Positions 21,672 through 33,098 of a DNA stretch of 64,000 nt are shown piece after piece (within the stretch, counting starts at the first letter, position 1; each line of letters begins with the position of its first letter). The translations under genes and the position numbers were made by a program. Source of the stretch: Nannobrachium achirus (taxonomy: Eukaryota > Chordata > Actinopteri > Myctophiformes > Myctophidae); the NCBI GenBank assembly GCA_963921795.1, contig OY997654.1:3055706-3119705 (forward strand), read 5' to 3'. Under the pieces are notes generated by a model. It saw nothing but the letters and a program-made list of their open reading frames with translations, did not search any database and was not told the DNA's origin.

Positions 21672-24395
21672 CACCTCATATCGATAATATAAGATATCAT
21701 CATGAGCTAGAGTATGTTTAGCAGATGCATGTATTATGTCTTACAGAAACTCATCTACAATTAGTGACCGTTTCCATTTAAAAGGTTACACAATGTTCAA
21801 ACGTAACCGACAATTTATTTAATTACAAATTTGTATTTCTATTTTATTTTATTTTTTATTTTTTTACAAGCGAGCCCACGCTGTTTCGTAGGAACGGTAT
21901 CTCTAGTTAGTGGCCAAGCCACGCAGTGGCAAAGGCCACTCATTGATATTGTACTTCATCTTCCGCCACTTTTTCTCTAGTGGCTTGACCGTGCAGTCGC
22001 TTTTTACGAAACTCTGCAGTATGGCAGAGGACTATGCCAAACGGCTAAAACACGAAGCTCGCAACAATTTGTACATGAACAAAAAGTGAAACATAATTTT
22101 TTAATAATTCACTGAATATTGCAGTTTTATGCAAATTATTGTTCTGCCTCTAAATCATACATGCAAAGTGACACGTTCATGGCATTTGGCAAAGATGTAG
22201 AGAGTCCAAATATCACTGAAACCAATCTTATTCCAATTGGCCAAAGGGGGGCGCTATACGAAGCGTTTGAAAATTCAAACTTTAAACGGGCATAAGTCAT
22301 GCCTCGTTTTGTTTAAAGACATGCAAGTTGCTTAGGCCTAACAAAAAAATACTTTGGTTTCCGGTTGGCGACCGACCCTATTAAATACGTGCGACCCAGA
22401 TGATTTTATTGGCATTTGGAGTGAAAATAAAAAAATAAATAAAATTAAGTCAAAATCTGACCGAGTCGATCAAAAACGTCTTACAAAAAATATATTTGGT
22501 GCGACCACATTCGCAAAGTTTAATCAAAGTTTTCTTTCGTCTAAAATATCATGTGCGCAAATGTTTTGTTGAGCGGTGGCCTGCTCGCCGCTCCTGTATT
22601 TGGCTTTCCCTATCTGTTCCTGGGTGGGTCGCCGTGTCTGTCGCCTGACGCACGTCATGTCATCTAGGCTGCGTTGAGCAGCAGTGAGAAGAGGAGCGCT
22701 TTTGTTCTCTTCTTGGCTCCGTCCGGTTTGTCAGTGCAGTAGTGGTGAAGGTGGATGGGGGATATGGTCGTTTTATTTTTGAACAAATCAAGCGCTCGCT
22801 TTCTCGCCTGTGACGTCAACACCCATGCTTGACTGAGTTGACTCTGTCCACTGTCCAGTGCAGCTGAGCGGAGCGCTCAGCAGCCGGAGAGCTCAAACGG
22901 AGGACATGTGGTGTAGTTGTGGATTGGACTTTTAATTCGCTTGTATCGCGATGCGGTCGCTATTCTGCATCGATGCGGTGACGTGACATAATCGACTATA
23001 GCCTAAGTTTGTTGATTTTCCTCAACGGTGATGCGATAGTTTTGCTACATGCTAACGCTAAATTAGCTCTGGTCCATAGCGTTAGTGGAGAACTCCACAC
23101 GCTATGGACCAGAGCAGAGCTAACGCTAAATCAACGCTATCATGCCGTTCCATCTGCCTCAGAACAGAGATTTCTCGCATTTATTTTAAGATGAGGCAGA
23201 GAGAGGGTGAGAGAAAAATGAGGCAGTCACAGACAGTTCTCAAAGCAACAATCATCTGTGGTTTTACAACACTGTTTCCCAAGCACTGGGTTGGGACCCA
23301 TTTGTGGGTTGCTAAAATATTTTTATGGGTCCCTTAACACGTTGCAAGCCGCGGCAGAACCCTCTGAACAGAGGTAGCGCCGAAGAAATAAGCCATTTAT
23401 TTACAAACATGTTTTAAAAAAACAAAGCCCACATGATAACAACACGTACTGGAGTGCTCGACACAGCGTACATATTCATCCTGCAGAGGTCGGCGATCTT
23501 ACTTTGGCGAGGCGGAGGGGAGATCAATTCCATTCGTTTACGTGCGGCGAAGCAGGGAAAGGAGCGATAGAGAAGCGGCGCCCGAACGTGATTGAAACCG
23601 CGATCCACGAACAGAGACAAAGACCAGCCATCTTGTTTGAGCTTCTTGCTGAGTTTCAACACTGGGGAGAGGATGAGGCTCCTCCTGGCCAGCCATCCAT
23701 CCAGAATGTGAGTCAACGGCGTGGCCTGCTGGATATTAGGAGTATCACACCCAGCACCAGAAAATGACTGTCAGAGCATATTAACCCTTTCAGATCGCTC
23801 CAAAAAGACACAGAGAAGAATTTCCGATGTTTTTTTTTTTTTTTATTATAATTTATATCAAAAGTCCGGGAATAGACGGCGTGGCTGATGGGACCCAGTA
23901 GGAAGTCCGAGGGAGTACGGCCAGGCTTAGAAGGTGTTAATAAACAGGGTTATTATAACCCTTAAAAACATTCAAAAAACATTCTCCCCCAAAAAGAATA
24001 ACATTTAATGATTTAAAATAAAGACATGTTTTTTTTCCCTTCTAATTTCATGAATAAATAACATAAAAATCTAAGAAATTATCTTAGAAAACTGGCCTAT
24101 TTAAGAAGTAAGAAAATAGCCGATCTACAAGCTCACAGCGTGCATTGTGTCTCTGTCTATGCCTGTCTATTAAAGATAAGTCCCTAAATATTATAGGTTA
24201 TTCCTATAACTATATCTGTAGGCTATATTATATTTATAATTTTCTTCATTATATCTAGATAGAACAATTGGTAGGCAACAAGTCCAATTTTGCTGCATGT
24301 ATTGTATATGAGTAAGTCACTGTTTTACCCAGTTAGAATTGTGCAAATTCACCCTACCGACCCAAAAAAGGTCAAAATCTTTCGCACACGCACAC
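21672..24395. other. Repeat-derived sequence without a gene
   Basis: Mixed old elements: CACGCAGTGGCAAAGGCCAC repeats near 21910-22000, a GGGGCGCTATACGAAGCG block near 22245, a hAT-like end CACTGGGTTGGGACCC at 23284, an inverted GGTCCATAGCGTTAG/CTATGGACC pair at 23070-23110, and half a hairpin motif at 24112-24140. Short open frames (for example 23504-23767) have no recognisable domain, and I do not call them. Confidence 0.5.
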
Positions 24396-24399
24396 GCAC

Positions 24400-24425
24400 C
24401 TCAGGGCTAAATATTTAGCCCTGAG
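24400..24425. other. Perfect 26-bp palindrome
   Basis: CTCAGGGCTAAAT followed directly by its reverse complement ATTTAGCCCTGAG, with no loop. It lies just before a sequence (24441-24490) that recurs at 26772-26821. Confidence 0.85.
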
Positions 24426-24719
24426 ATGCGAGGAGGAAGCCTGCCATGCAATGCAATGGCAAAACACTTATTGTAATCCGCCATACTTAAGTACGTAATG
24501 TCGCCACAAATTTCGGCACGTAATAACTGCCGCACAATTTACGCCACCGCCGCAATATATACATCAAAACGTGCGTCTCGGCCGGGAATGGGGTGCTATT
24601 ACTTTTCTTTTCCGATCCACGTTACCAAGGCAACGTAATTCGTAAAAAACGACGCTCAAAAACCCCCATTGACTTTGAATGGGGGACTCTGAAAAAAAAC
24701 CCAGAAACTTTGGCCCCAC

Positions 24720-24850
24720 ATTACTCTGACATACTTTTGCCTAGCAACGTCACTTAAACTTTAAAATGCACACACAACTTTGGTCTTTTTCCAGCCAATA
24801 GGGATGAGCTGTAATTGATTAAGCCCCGCCCCCTCTGTAACAGGAAGTGC
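24720..24850. repeat. Dispersed CCAATAGG / GGGGCGGG-type repeat block
   Basis: GCCAATAGGGATGAGCTGTA and AAGCCCCGCCCCCTCTGTAA, with TTTTGCCTAGCAACGT upstream: the same block as in both arms at 372-1375 and 12130-13010, and near 58230-58460. Confidence 0.7.
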
Positions 24851-26190
24851 CCTTCGCCAAACAGGAAGTGCCTCTATATCTCATGAACCGTTTGTCGTAC
24901 AGACGTGTGGGTGGCGTCATATGACTTAATTAAGAGTCCTTAACCTTAATTGGCATTTCCTTCGCCAAACAGGAAGTGCCCTTTGCCAAACAGGAAGTGC
25001 CTCTTTATCTCATGAACCGTTTGTCGTACAGATGCGTGTGTGGTATCATATGACTTGTTTAAGAGTCCTTAACCTTAATTGGGGCCTATTTCGCCAAACA
25101 GGAAGTGCCCCTCACCAAACAGGAAGTGACCCTTTATCTTGTGAACCGTTTGTCGTACAGACTTGTGGGTGGCGTCAAATGACTTAATTAAGATTCCTTA
25201 ACCTTAATTGGGGCCTATTTCGCCAAACAGGAAGTGCCCCTCACCAAACAGGAAGTGACCCTTTATCTCATGAACCGCATGTCGTACAGAAGCGTGGGTG
25301 GTGTCATATGACTTGATTAAGAGTCCTTAACCTTAATTGGTGCTTCCTTCACCAAACAGGAAGTGCCTTTTGCCAAACAGGAAGTACCTCTATATCTCAT
25401 GAACCGTTTGTCGTACAGACGTGTGGGTGGCGTCATATGACTTGATTAAGAGTCCTTAACCTTAATTGGTGCTTCCTTCGACAAACAGGAAGTGCCCTTC
25501 ACCAAACAAAGTGACCCTTTATCTCATGAACCACATGTCGTACAGAAGCGTGGGTGGTGTCATATGACTTGATTAAGAGTCCTTAACCTTAATTGGTGCT
25601 TCCTTCGCCAAACAGGAAGTGCCCTTTGCCAAACAGGAAGTGCCTCTATATCTCATGAACCGTTTGTCGTACAGACGCGTGGGTGGCGTCATATGACTTG
25701 ATTAAGAGTCCTTAACCTTAATTGGTGCTTCCTTCGCCAAACAGGAAGTGCCCTTGGCCAAAAAGGAAGTGCCTCTATATCTCATGAACCGTTTGTCGTA
25801 CAGACACGTGGGTGGCGTCATATGACTTGATTAAGAGTCCTTAACCTTAATTGGTGCTTCCTTCGCTAAACAGGAAGTGCCCTTCGCCAAACAAGAAGTG
25901 CCTCTTTATCTCATGAACCGTTTGTCGTACAGACGCGTGGGTGGTGTCATATGAATTGATTAAGAGTCCTTAACCTTAATTGGTGCTTCCTTCACCAAAC
26001 AGGAAGTGCCCTTCGCCAAACAGGAAGTGCCTCTATATCTCATGAACCGTTTGTCGTACAGACACGTGGGTGGTGTCATATGACTTGATAAAGAGTCCTT
26101 AACCTTAATTGGTATTTCCTTCGCCAAACAGGAAATGCCCTTTGCCAAACAGGAAGTGCCTCTATATCTTATGAACCGTTTGTCGTTCAG
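24843..26190. repeat. ~129-bp satellite, about ten copies, with paired ETS-type sites
   Basis: The spacing of CCTTAACCTTAATTGG (24939 onwards, about every 129 bp) defines the unit. Each unit holds two copies of AACAGGAAGTGC about 18 bp apart, then ATCTCATGAACCGTTTGTCG and GGCGTCATATGACTTGATTA. CAGGAAGTG is a strong ETS-family core. One unit is present inverted at 27010-27115. Confidence 0.9.
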
Positions 26191-26194
26191 TCGA

Positions 26195-26300
26195 TAATGT
26201 TAAAGCTAATGCAAAACATGCTAATGTAAAAAAATCTAACGCTAATCTAACGCTAATGCTAACACCAAAAAAATTAACGCTAATGCTAACACCAACCTCA
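26195..26300. repeat. GCTAAT-rich arm left of TMCC exon a'
   Basis: CTAACGCTAATGCTAACACC-type repeats, the reverse complement of 26895-27010. The two arms, plus the adjoining satellite unit at 27010-27115, enclose TMCC exon a'. Confidence 0.75.
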
Positions 26301-26363
26301 TGCACGCACCACAGTTTGGAACAATAATTCCTGCATGTAATAATAGCTCTTTCTCCTCACCAG

Positions 26364-26612
26364 CCGCCACCAACAACTCCAACAACAAAGCCTTTGTCCG
26401 CCTCCTGCGGGGCGGACGGTTCTTTCTCGGGGGGCGAGGGTGCTACCCGGGACCAGCAGTGCACCAAGCAGGCCATCGCCCAGCTGCAGCAGAAGATCCT
26501 CAAGCTCACAGAGCAGATCAAGATCGAGCAGACTGCCAGAAACGATAATGTGGCCGAGTACCTCAAGCTGGCGAGCATCGACAACAAGCAGCAAAGTGGA
26601 CGCATCAAACAG
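26364..26612 (+). CDS. TMCC1/2-like gene, exon a' (coiled-coil exon, second copy)
   Basis: The exon is 249 nt, after the acceptor CTTTCTCCTCACCAG and before the donor CAG-GTAGGA, phase 0 at both ends. The 83 residues begin [19 protein letters not shown] and continue with [19 protein letters not shown], then [18 protein letters not shown] and [11 protein letters not shown]. This is closer to the canonical TMCC sequence ([22 protein letters not shown]) than exon a at 43-291, so a' with b' and c is the better guess for the main transcript. The proline/threonine-rich start is unlike exon a (PIPAIVGTMAAKLG). The flanking intron sequence after the donor (GGAGGAAGCAGTGCTGTCCA) is also shared with exon a, which proves segmental duplication and not retroposition. 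Confidence 0.9.
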
Positions 26613-26820
26613 GTAGGAAGGAGGAAGCAGTGCTGTCCACGAGGAGATTAAAGACCCAGTGAAATGGCTATTTTGGGTATTTTATTTTGAAGTTTCATTC
26701 TGAAAAGGAAGCCTGTGTGTTTCTGAACCAATCATGTACAATCTTTGTCATGTGATGCTTAATTAAGTGTGCCTGCCATGCAATGCATTGGCAAAACACG
26801 TATTGTAATCCGCCATACTT

Positions 26821-27010
26821 AACTAGAAAAGAACATTTCTACGAAATTTTAAGTGTGCCTGCAGCTCGCTAAGAGTGTGCAACCTTGTGTAGCAGTTGGT
26901 GTTAGCATTAGCGTTAGATTTTTTTTTTTTTTTTTTGGTGTTAGCATTAGCGTTAGATTAGCATTAGATTTTTTAACATTAGCATGTTTTGCATTAGCTT
27001 TACATTATCG
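26821..27010. mobile_element. End of a composite element, with GCTAAC arm
   Basis: AACTAGAAAAGAACATTTCT, then AAGTGTGCCTGCAGCTCGCT and GTGTGCAACC, followed by TTAGCATTAGCGTTAGA repeats. The same end occurs at 57475 (plus) and 59195-59243 (minus), where it delimits a whole element. Confidence 0.65.
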
Positions 27011-27388
27011 ACTGTACGACAAACGGTTCATGAGATATAGAGGCCCTTCCTGTTTGGCGAAGGGCACTTCCTGTTTGGCGAAGGAAGCACCAATTAAGGT
27101 TAAGGACTCTTATTATGACTTATGGTGGCTAGCAATGTTACTGTAAATAGTATTAAAGAAATCGGGCCATCGGGGGTTTATTGTGTCTAATAATACATAA
27201 GGTACTTAGGTGTACCTATATGTGTCCCAATCTCACTGAGAGCCAGTCATTGCAATTTTTTTCATTTTCATTTTTTCATTTCATTTGAAAGCTGGGGATC
27301 ATAGCTACAAAATGATATATTGGTTGTGGAGATTGACCCAACAGTTTTGAAGATATGGCTTATAGAATGATGCCATGCTGAAATAGAG

Positions 27389-30168
27389 GCCTTTCTGGGC
27401 CCGCCCCTTTCCCCCCTCCCCCTGAGCGGCAGCCATGATGGAGTTACTGCTGCAGCAGTGTGTGTCTATGTCTATGTCTATGGAGATGGGACTTTTAATG
27501 AAATTAGTCATTACCAGTCCCATCTCCATGATATTTAGATCTAATTCCTTCGCCAGTTCCATCCGCATGATTTGTAGATCTAATTCTATGAGTCCCATCC
27601 CCATGATTTGTAGGTCTAATACCATCGCCAGTCCCATCCTTATGATTCGTAGATCTAATTCTGTCTGTTCCATCTCAATTATGTTTAGGTCTAATTCCAT
27701 CGCCAGTTCCATCCAAATGATTTGTAAATCTAATTCTATGAGTCCCATCTCCATGATTTGTAGGTCTAATTCCATCGCCAGTCACATCCTTATGATTTGT
27801 AGATCTAATTCTATCTGTTCCATCTCAATTATGTTTAGGTCTAATTCCATCGCCAGTTCTATCCGCATGATTTGTTGATCTAATTTGATCAGATCCATCC
27901 CAATGATTTTTAGATCTAATTTCACCACCAGTTCTATCCTTATGATTTGTAGATCTAATTCCATCAGTCCCATCTCAATTATGTGTAGGTCTAATTCCAT
28001 CGCCAGTTCCATCCACATGATTTGTTGATCTAATTCTATATAGTTCCATCCTCATGATTTGTAGATCTAATTCCATCGCCAGTCCCATCCTTATGATTTG
28101 TTGATCTAATTCTATCAGTCCCATCTCAATTATGTTTAGGTCTAATTCCATCGCCAGTTCCATCCCCATGATGTGTAGTTCTAATTCGATACATTCCCAA
28201 CTCCATGTTCTTTAGATCTAATTCGATAGTCACATCCCCATGATTTGTAGATCTAATTCCATCACCAGTCCCATCCCCATAATGTGTAGGTCCAATTCCA
28301 TCGGCAGTTTCGCCAGTTCCATCTGTATGATTTGTAGATCTAATTCCATCAGTCCCATCTCAATTATGTGTAGGTATAATTCCATCGCCAGTTCCATCCA
28401 CATGATTTGTAGATCTAATTCTATACAGTTCCATCCTCATGATTTGTAGATCTAAATCCATCGCCAGTCCCATCCTTATGATTTGTAGATCTAATTCTAT
28501 CAGTCCCATCTCAATTATGTGAATGTCAAATTCTATAGCCAGTTCCAACCCCATGATTTGTAAGTCTAATTCGATACAGTCCCATCTCCATATTCTTTAG
28601 ATCTGATTCCCATGATTTGTAGATCTAATTCCATCACCAGTTCCATCCCCATAATGTGTAGGTACAATTCCATCGCCAGTTTCATCCGCATGATTTGTAG
28701 ATCTAATTATATCAGATCCTTCCCAATGATTTGTAGATCTAATTCCACCGCCAGTTCTATCCTTATGATTTGTAGATCTAATTCTATTAGTCCCATCTCA
28801 ATTTTGTGTAGGTCTAACTCCATAGCAAGTTCCATCCGCATGATTTGTAGATCTAATTCCATACAGTCACATCCCCATGATTTGTAGATCTAATTCCATC
28901 ACCAGTTCCATCCCCATAATGTGTAGGTCTAATTCCATCACCAGTTCCATCTGCATGATTTGTAGATCTAATTATATCTGTCCCATCCCCATCATCTGTA
29001 GGTCTAATTCCATCACCAGTTCCATCTGCATGATTTGTAGATCTAATTCTATGAATCCCATCCCCATGATTTGTTGGTCTAATTCCATCGCCAGTCCCAT
29101 CCTTATGATTTGTAGATCTAATTCCGTCACCAGTCCAATCCCTATCATTTGTATGTCTAATTCTATTGCTAGTTCCATCCACATGATTTGTAGATCTAAT
29201 TCATGTGCCGAATCTGAAGCCGGTGGGACGAACGTTTCTCGAGATAAGTGGATTACATACATACATACTCACAGAGATTTGTCACATTTATTGTAAGCAG
29301 ATGAATTATGTGGATGGGACTGTATCGAATTAGACCTACAAATCATGGGGATGGAACTGGCGATGGAATTAGATCTAAACATAATTGAGATGTGACTGAT
29401 AGAATTAGATCTACAAATCATGCGGATGAAACTGGCGATAGAATTGGACCTACACAACATGGGGATGGGACTGGTGATGGAATTAGATCTACAAATCATG
29501 ACGATGGAACTATATAGAATTAGATCTACAAATCATGCAGATAGAACTGGCGATGGAATTAGACCTAAACATAATTGAGATGGGACTGATAGAATTAGAT
29601 CAACAAATCATAAGGATGGGACTGGCGATGGAATTAGATCTACAAATCATGAGGATGGAACTATATAGAATTAGATCAACAAATCATGTGGATGGAACTG
29701 GCGATGGAATTAGACCTAAACATAATTGAGATGGAACAGATAGAATTAGATCTACAAATCATAAGGATGGGACTGGCGATGGAATTAGACCTACAAATCA
29801 TGGAGATGGGACTCATAGAATTAGATTTACAAATCATTTGGATGGAACTGGCGATGGAATTAGACCTAAACATAATTGAGATGGAACAGATAGAATTAGA
29901 TCTACGAATCATAATGATGGGACTGGCGATGGTATTAGACCTACAAATCATGGGGATGGGACCCATAGAATTAGATCTACAAATCATGCGGATGGAACTG
30001 GCGAAGGAATTAGATCTAAATATCATGGAGATGGGACTGGTAATGACTAATTTCATTAAAAGTCCCATCTCCATGGACATAGACATAGACACACACTGCT
30101 GCAGCAGTAACTCCATCATGGCTGCCGCTCAGGGGGAGGGGGGAAAGGGGCGGGCCCAGATAGGCCTC
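27389..30168. mobile_element. 2.8-kb palindromic 39-bp minisatellite element (locus 1)
   Basis: Bounded by about 100-bp inverted ends (GGGCCCGCCCCTTTCC ... GAGTTACTGCTGCAGCAGTG ... CTATGTCTATGTCTATGGAG at 27389-27490, inverse at 30063-30168). Between them is a 39-bp repeat of the form ATGATTTGTAGATCTAATTC-CATCGCCAGTTCCATCCGC in plus orientation to about 29205 and inverted from about 29300. The centre has a short unique spacer (ATGTGCCGAATCTGAAGCC ... ATTTGTCACATTTATTG). As the repeat length is a multiple of three, all frames look open (MICRSNSIASSI-type); this is not coding. Confidence 0.85.
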
Positions 30169-30305
30169 TATAGGACTTTTGAGATATTCAAGTTTTAAAT
30201 AAATTTCTAACCTGCAATGACCTGACTCCGCCACATGGGGAGCAATCTTCAATTCAATCTTCAATTCAAAGAAGCTTTATTGGCATGAGAACACAAACGT
30301 TTACA

Positions 30306-30480
30306 CAGTGGTGGAAAAAGTACCAACATTTTATAATTAAGTAAAAGTATCAATTCTGCAATGTAGAATCACTCTGTTACAAGTAAAAGTCCAGAATTAA
30401 AAATGTACTTGAGTAAAAGTACAAAAGTATTGGTATCCAAATGTACTTAAAGTACCAAAAGTAAAAGTACAAAATGTTTG
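30306..30480 (+). mobile_element. Tol2-like hAT end fragment
   Basis: CAGTGGTGGAAAAAGTACC followed by repeated AAGTAAAAGTA and GTACTTGAGTAAAAGTAC, the subterminal pattern of Tol2-type fish hAT elements. It is cut off at 30480, where a hairpin element begins. Confidence 0.75.
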
Positions 30481-30552
30481 AAAATAGCAGATCTACAAGC
30501 TCACAACGCATCGCACCGCAATGCGTTGTGAGCTTGTAGATCGGCTATTTTC
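30481..30552. ncRNA. Near-perfect 72-nt hairpin, candidate MITE-derived small-RNA precursor
   Basis: A 31-bp stem (AAAATAGCAGATCTACAAGC and on through TCACAACGCAT) pairs with its complement around a 9-nt loop (CGCACCGCA), with a single A/G mismatch. Its size and shape resemble a pre-miRNA. Sequence relatives, full or half, are at 13697-13766, 15942-15983, 21375-21396, 24112-24140, 31269-31297, 34197-34228 and 38393-38460, so it is first of all a miniature mobile hairpin. Transcription is not shown. Confidence 0.45.
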
Positions 30553-30639
30553 AAATAGCCTTGGTATAACATAGGGCTAAAGTGGTTTATGTATGTTTTA
30601 AACCTTAGTTATTGCTTTGTAGATTAGCATTATTGGGCT

Positions 30640-31130
30640 AAATGTAAAGACGCTACGCTGCGCCAACCGTGTATTCAACACAATCTGCTGTTGAGCAGTT
30701 TAACCAATTTGCTACGTACGTCTACACAAACGGTCAGATTACAAAGATAAATTGCTTAGTGAAGGCTCACGGATGTCACCATAGGGTACGCTCCAGCAGA
30801 ATGTCCCATAATGATCGTATTATTTAACGAGGAGCATTTTAATCCGATCGGTCGTCGTTTCCTTAAAAAGGTATTAATGTATCTAAGTGCAGTACACCTC
30901 GCAACCGATGGGGTCACATGGCTGAAAAACAACAGAAAATGGCGTCTGATCGGATTAAAATGCTGTTTATTAAACAATACGAAAGATACAGGTAATTCTG
31001 CTTGAGCGTACCATACTGTGACATCTGTGAGACTTCAGTAAGCACTTTATCTTTGAAATATGAACGTTTTTGTAGATGTACGTAGCAAATAGGTTTAACT
31101 GCTCAACACGAGGTTGAAGTGAATTTATTT
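30640..31130. mobile_element. ~0.5-kb foldback element
   Basis: Sequence 30640-30870 is the imperfect reverse complement of about 30945-31130. Paired landmarks are CTGTTGAGCAGTTTAACC/GGTTTAACTGCTCAAC, GCTACGTACGTCTACA/TGTAGATGTACGTAGC and CATTTTAATCCGATC/GATCGGATTAAAATG. No gene. Confidence 0.7.
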
Positions 31131-32360
31131 TGTGCGCAACACCGTTAACCTGTCGGCTAACTGTGCTTTATATAACATCGTCGAGTGTTTGTGTAACTTC
31201 AGTCAGATTGAAGGATCATCTGACTCTGATAATGAACCACAATCTACAGGCTACGCTTAACCGCCTCGCATTGTGAGCTTGTAGAAGAGCAAAAATAGAG
31301 TTTGGTCGCGTTTTATACAACAGATGCCTACGTTAGCCTGCAGCTAGCGCTAGCTAACGTTAGCGTTAGCCGTTAGCCAGTCATCTAGAATAGTCTAATA
31401 AGTCAATTTTCCGACGGCGAGTGAACGAGCATTCCATGTGTCCTTCTGATGGATTTTTTTCCTGGCTGTGAATGTTTTTATTGTCCAAAAAGAAAACGTT
31501 CTGAACGTTAAAACTAGATAGTTTACGATGACACACTGTTCTAAGTCAAAGCTAAGCTAACTCAGTGAGAAAGGACACTCCTCGCCATCCGGTCCAGGCA
31601 GGAAACTGATCATTTTTCCCCCAAAAGTCGAGAAGAAGAACAGTCAACGGCTGAATAATAAATAAATAAATAATAGATTAAATCATTATAACAACGTAAC
31701 GTGGTTCATTTGGAACATACGTGGCACTACATTAACGGGATAAATACTGTGATATGCAACGCTAGGTAATGGAGCGCCAATATTACCGCATTTGGCTACA
31801 AATGGCTAACACAGGGTGGTGAAAACTAGCATGTTAGCTGTATTCTGGGAGGACCAACATAATTATGTCCCAATCTCTCACATTAATTAAAAAAGTCTTA
31901 TTTACATGCAGAGTTAAGCTCTGGCGTTTAAGTGAAATGTAGCCTGATATTTATGAAATACTTTTGTGGCTTTATCACATTTTAATGAAAAAAAAAAAAA
32001 AAGTTATTTCAGCTGTGGTCTAAAGTGGTACCATGCAAAATGACTGGCTCTGGGTGAGATTCAGACACATATGCTGTATCTCAAGATCTGAAATAGATAC
32101 AGACATGTACTTGGTACCGAAATATCCGCAATGCCCAACTTATATTCAACTTTAATACATTTATGGGTCTTAAAATCAATGCATTTGGAGTTATAAAGGA
32201 AAGAACACGTTTTCGGACAGACATCTTGGATTTCAGGGGCCGCCATCTTTGATTTTTAAGTGGCTCGGTTTCTTAAATCGAAGAGTGGCCTTCAAAGATG
32301 ATGTGTACCAATTTTCACGCTTGTATCACCAAGTGAACTATTCTCCCAAAATACTGCTGT
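31131..32360. other. Intronic sequence without recognised gene
   Basis: Contains a CTAGCGCTAGCTAACGTTAG run near 31345 and half a hairpin motif at 31269-31297. Otherwise plain AT-rich sequence between TMCC exons a' and b'. Confidence 0.5.
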
Positions 32361-32416
32361 TAGCCGATGCACTACAAGTACAAATTTGACTGAGCAATGT
32401 TCACTTGTACCACTGC

Positions 32417-32846
32417 CAGGGACGTGCTGACCATTGGGAAAAGCGGGACAACTCCCGAACGGCCGGGTTCATTCTCGGCCGGTCCAGGCCGGGCCATTAG
32501 GAAAAAATTAAGTAAAAAAAAAGTAAAAATAAGTAAAAATAAGTAAAAATTAAACTGTTTGCACAAAAGTGGGTGCAAGTAGATCGTCTGTTTTCACTAG
32601 TTTAAATCATTTTTTAAATGATAAATACAAAACAAATGGTTTTGGACATACAAGGTTTCCACCTGACAACAACGAAATATAGGCCTAATTCATGTAATTG
32701 GCCCACTAGCTTGTCACTTGTCATGATCTGAAATGGCAAATCTTTGAGTAGTAGCAGCGCTATAGAGAGAGATCTCTCTATAGCGCGCAATGAGGGCCTC
32801 TCCAACTATTTTTCCCTGGCTGAATCAGGGGCCCAGCACGTCCCTG
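32417..32846. mobile_element. 430-bp hAT miniature element with exact TSD
   Basis: Perfect 13-bp inverted ends CAGGGACGTGCTG / CAGCACGTCCCTG, flanked by the 8-bp duplication ACCACTGC at 32409-32416 and 32847-32854. The duplicated intron near 19788-19797 (TCCACTGCTCTCTG) is the empty site. It lies 45 bp upstream of exon b', close to where a branch point would sit. It carries two AGTAAAAATA-type runs and no gene. Confidence 0.93.
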
Positions 32847-32891
32847 ACCACTGCTTTTCTGCTAACACAAACCCGTTCTGCTGGCCGGCAG

Positions 32892-33098
32892 GTCTTTGAG
32901 AAGAAGAACCAGAAGTTCACTCAGACCATCCAGCAGCTGCAGCGGAAGCTGGAGCACTACCACCGCAAGCTGAGGGAAGTGGAGCACAACAGCATCCTGC
33001 AAGAGCCCAAGGACATGCTGCAGGCCCTGAAGGACGTGGGAGCCAAGGTCAGCGAGAAGCCAGTGGATGTCAAGGGAGGCCTCTCCAGCTTCTCCCAG
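32892..33098 (+). CDS. TMCC1/2-like gene, exon b' (second coiled-coil exon, second copy)
   Basis: A 207-nt exon after CTGGCCGGCAG and before CAG-GTAGGG, phase 0 at both ends, encoding 69 residues: [51 protein letters not shown] and [10 protein letters not shown]. Compared with exon b at 19832-20047 it is 9 nt shorter (the TGF of VTGFSE is missing) but keeps the consensus SSFSQ end that leads into ATHSA of exon c. A hAT element inserted 45 bp upstream leaves the polypyrimidine tract and acceptor untouched. Confidence 0.9.

Noticed and set aside
23504-23767. 87-codon frame MARRRGDQFHSF...
   Set aside because: No recognised domain, and it is surrounded by repeat-derived sequence.
27435-30198. 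Long frames with MICRSNSIASSI or ELDLQIIRMGL repeats, both strands, also at 49.6-55.3 kb
   Set aside because: The 39-bp repeat is a multiple of three, so every phase stays open; both strands are equally open and the array is palindromic. Not coding.
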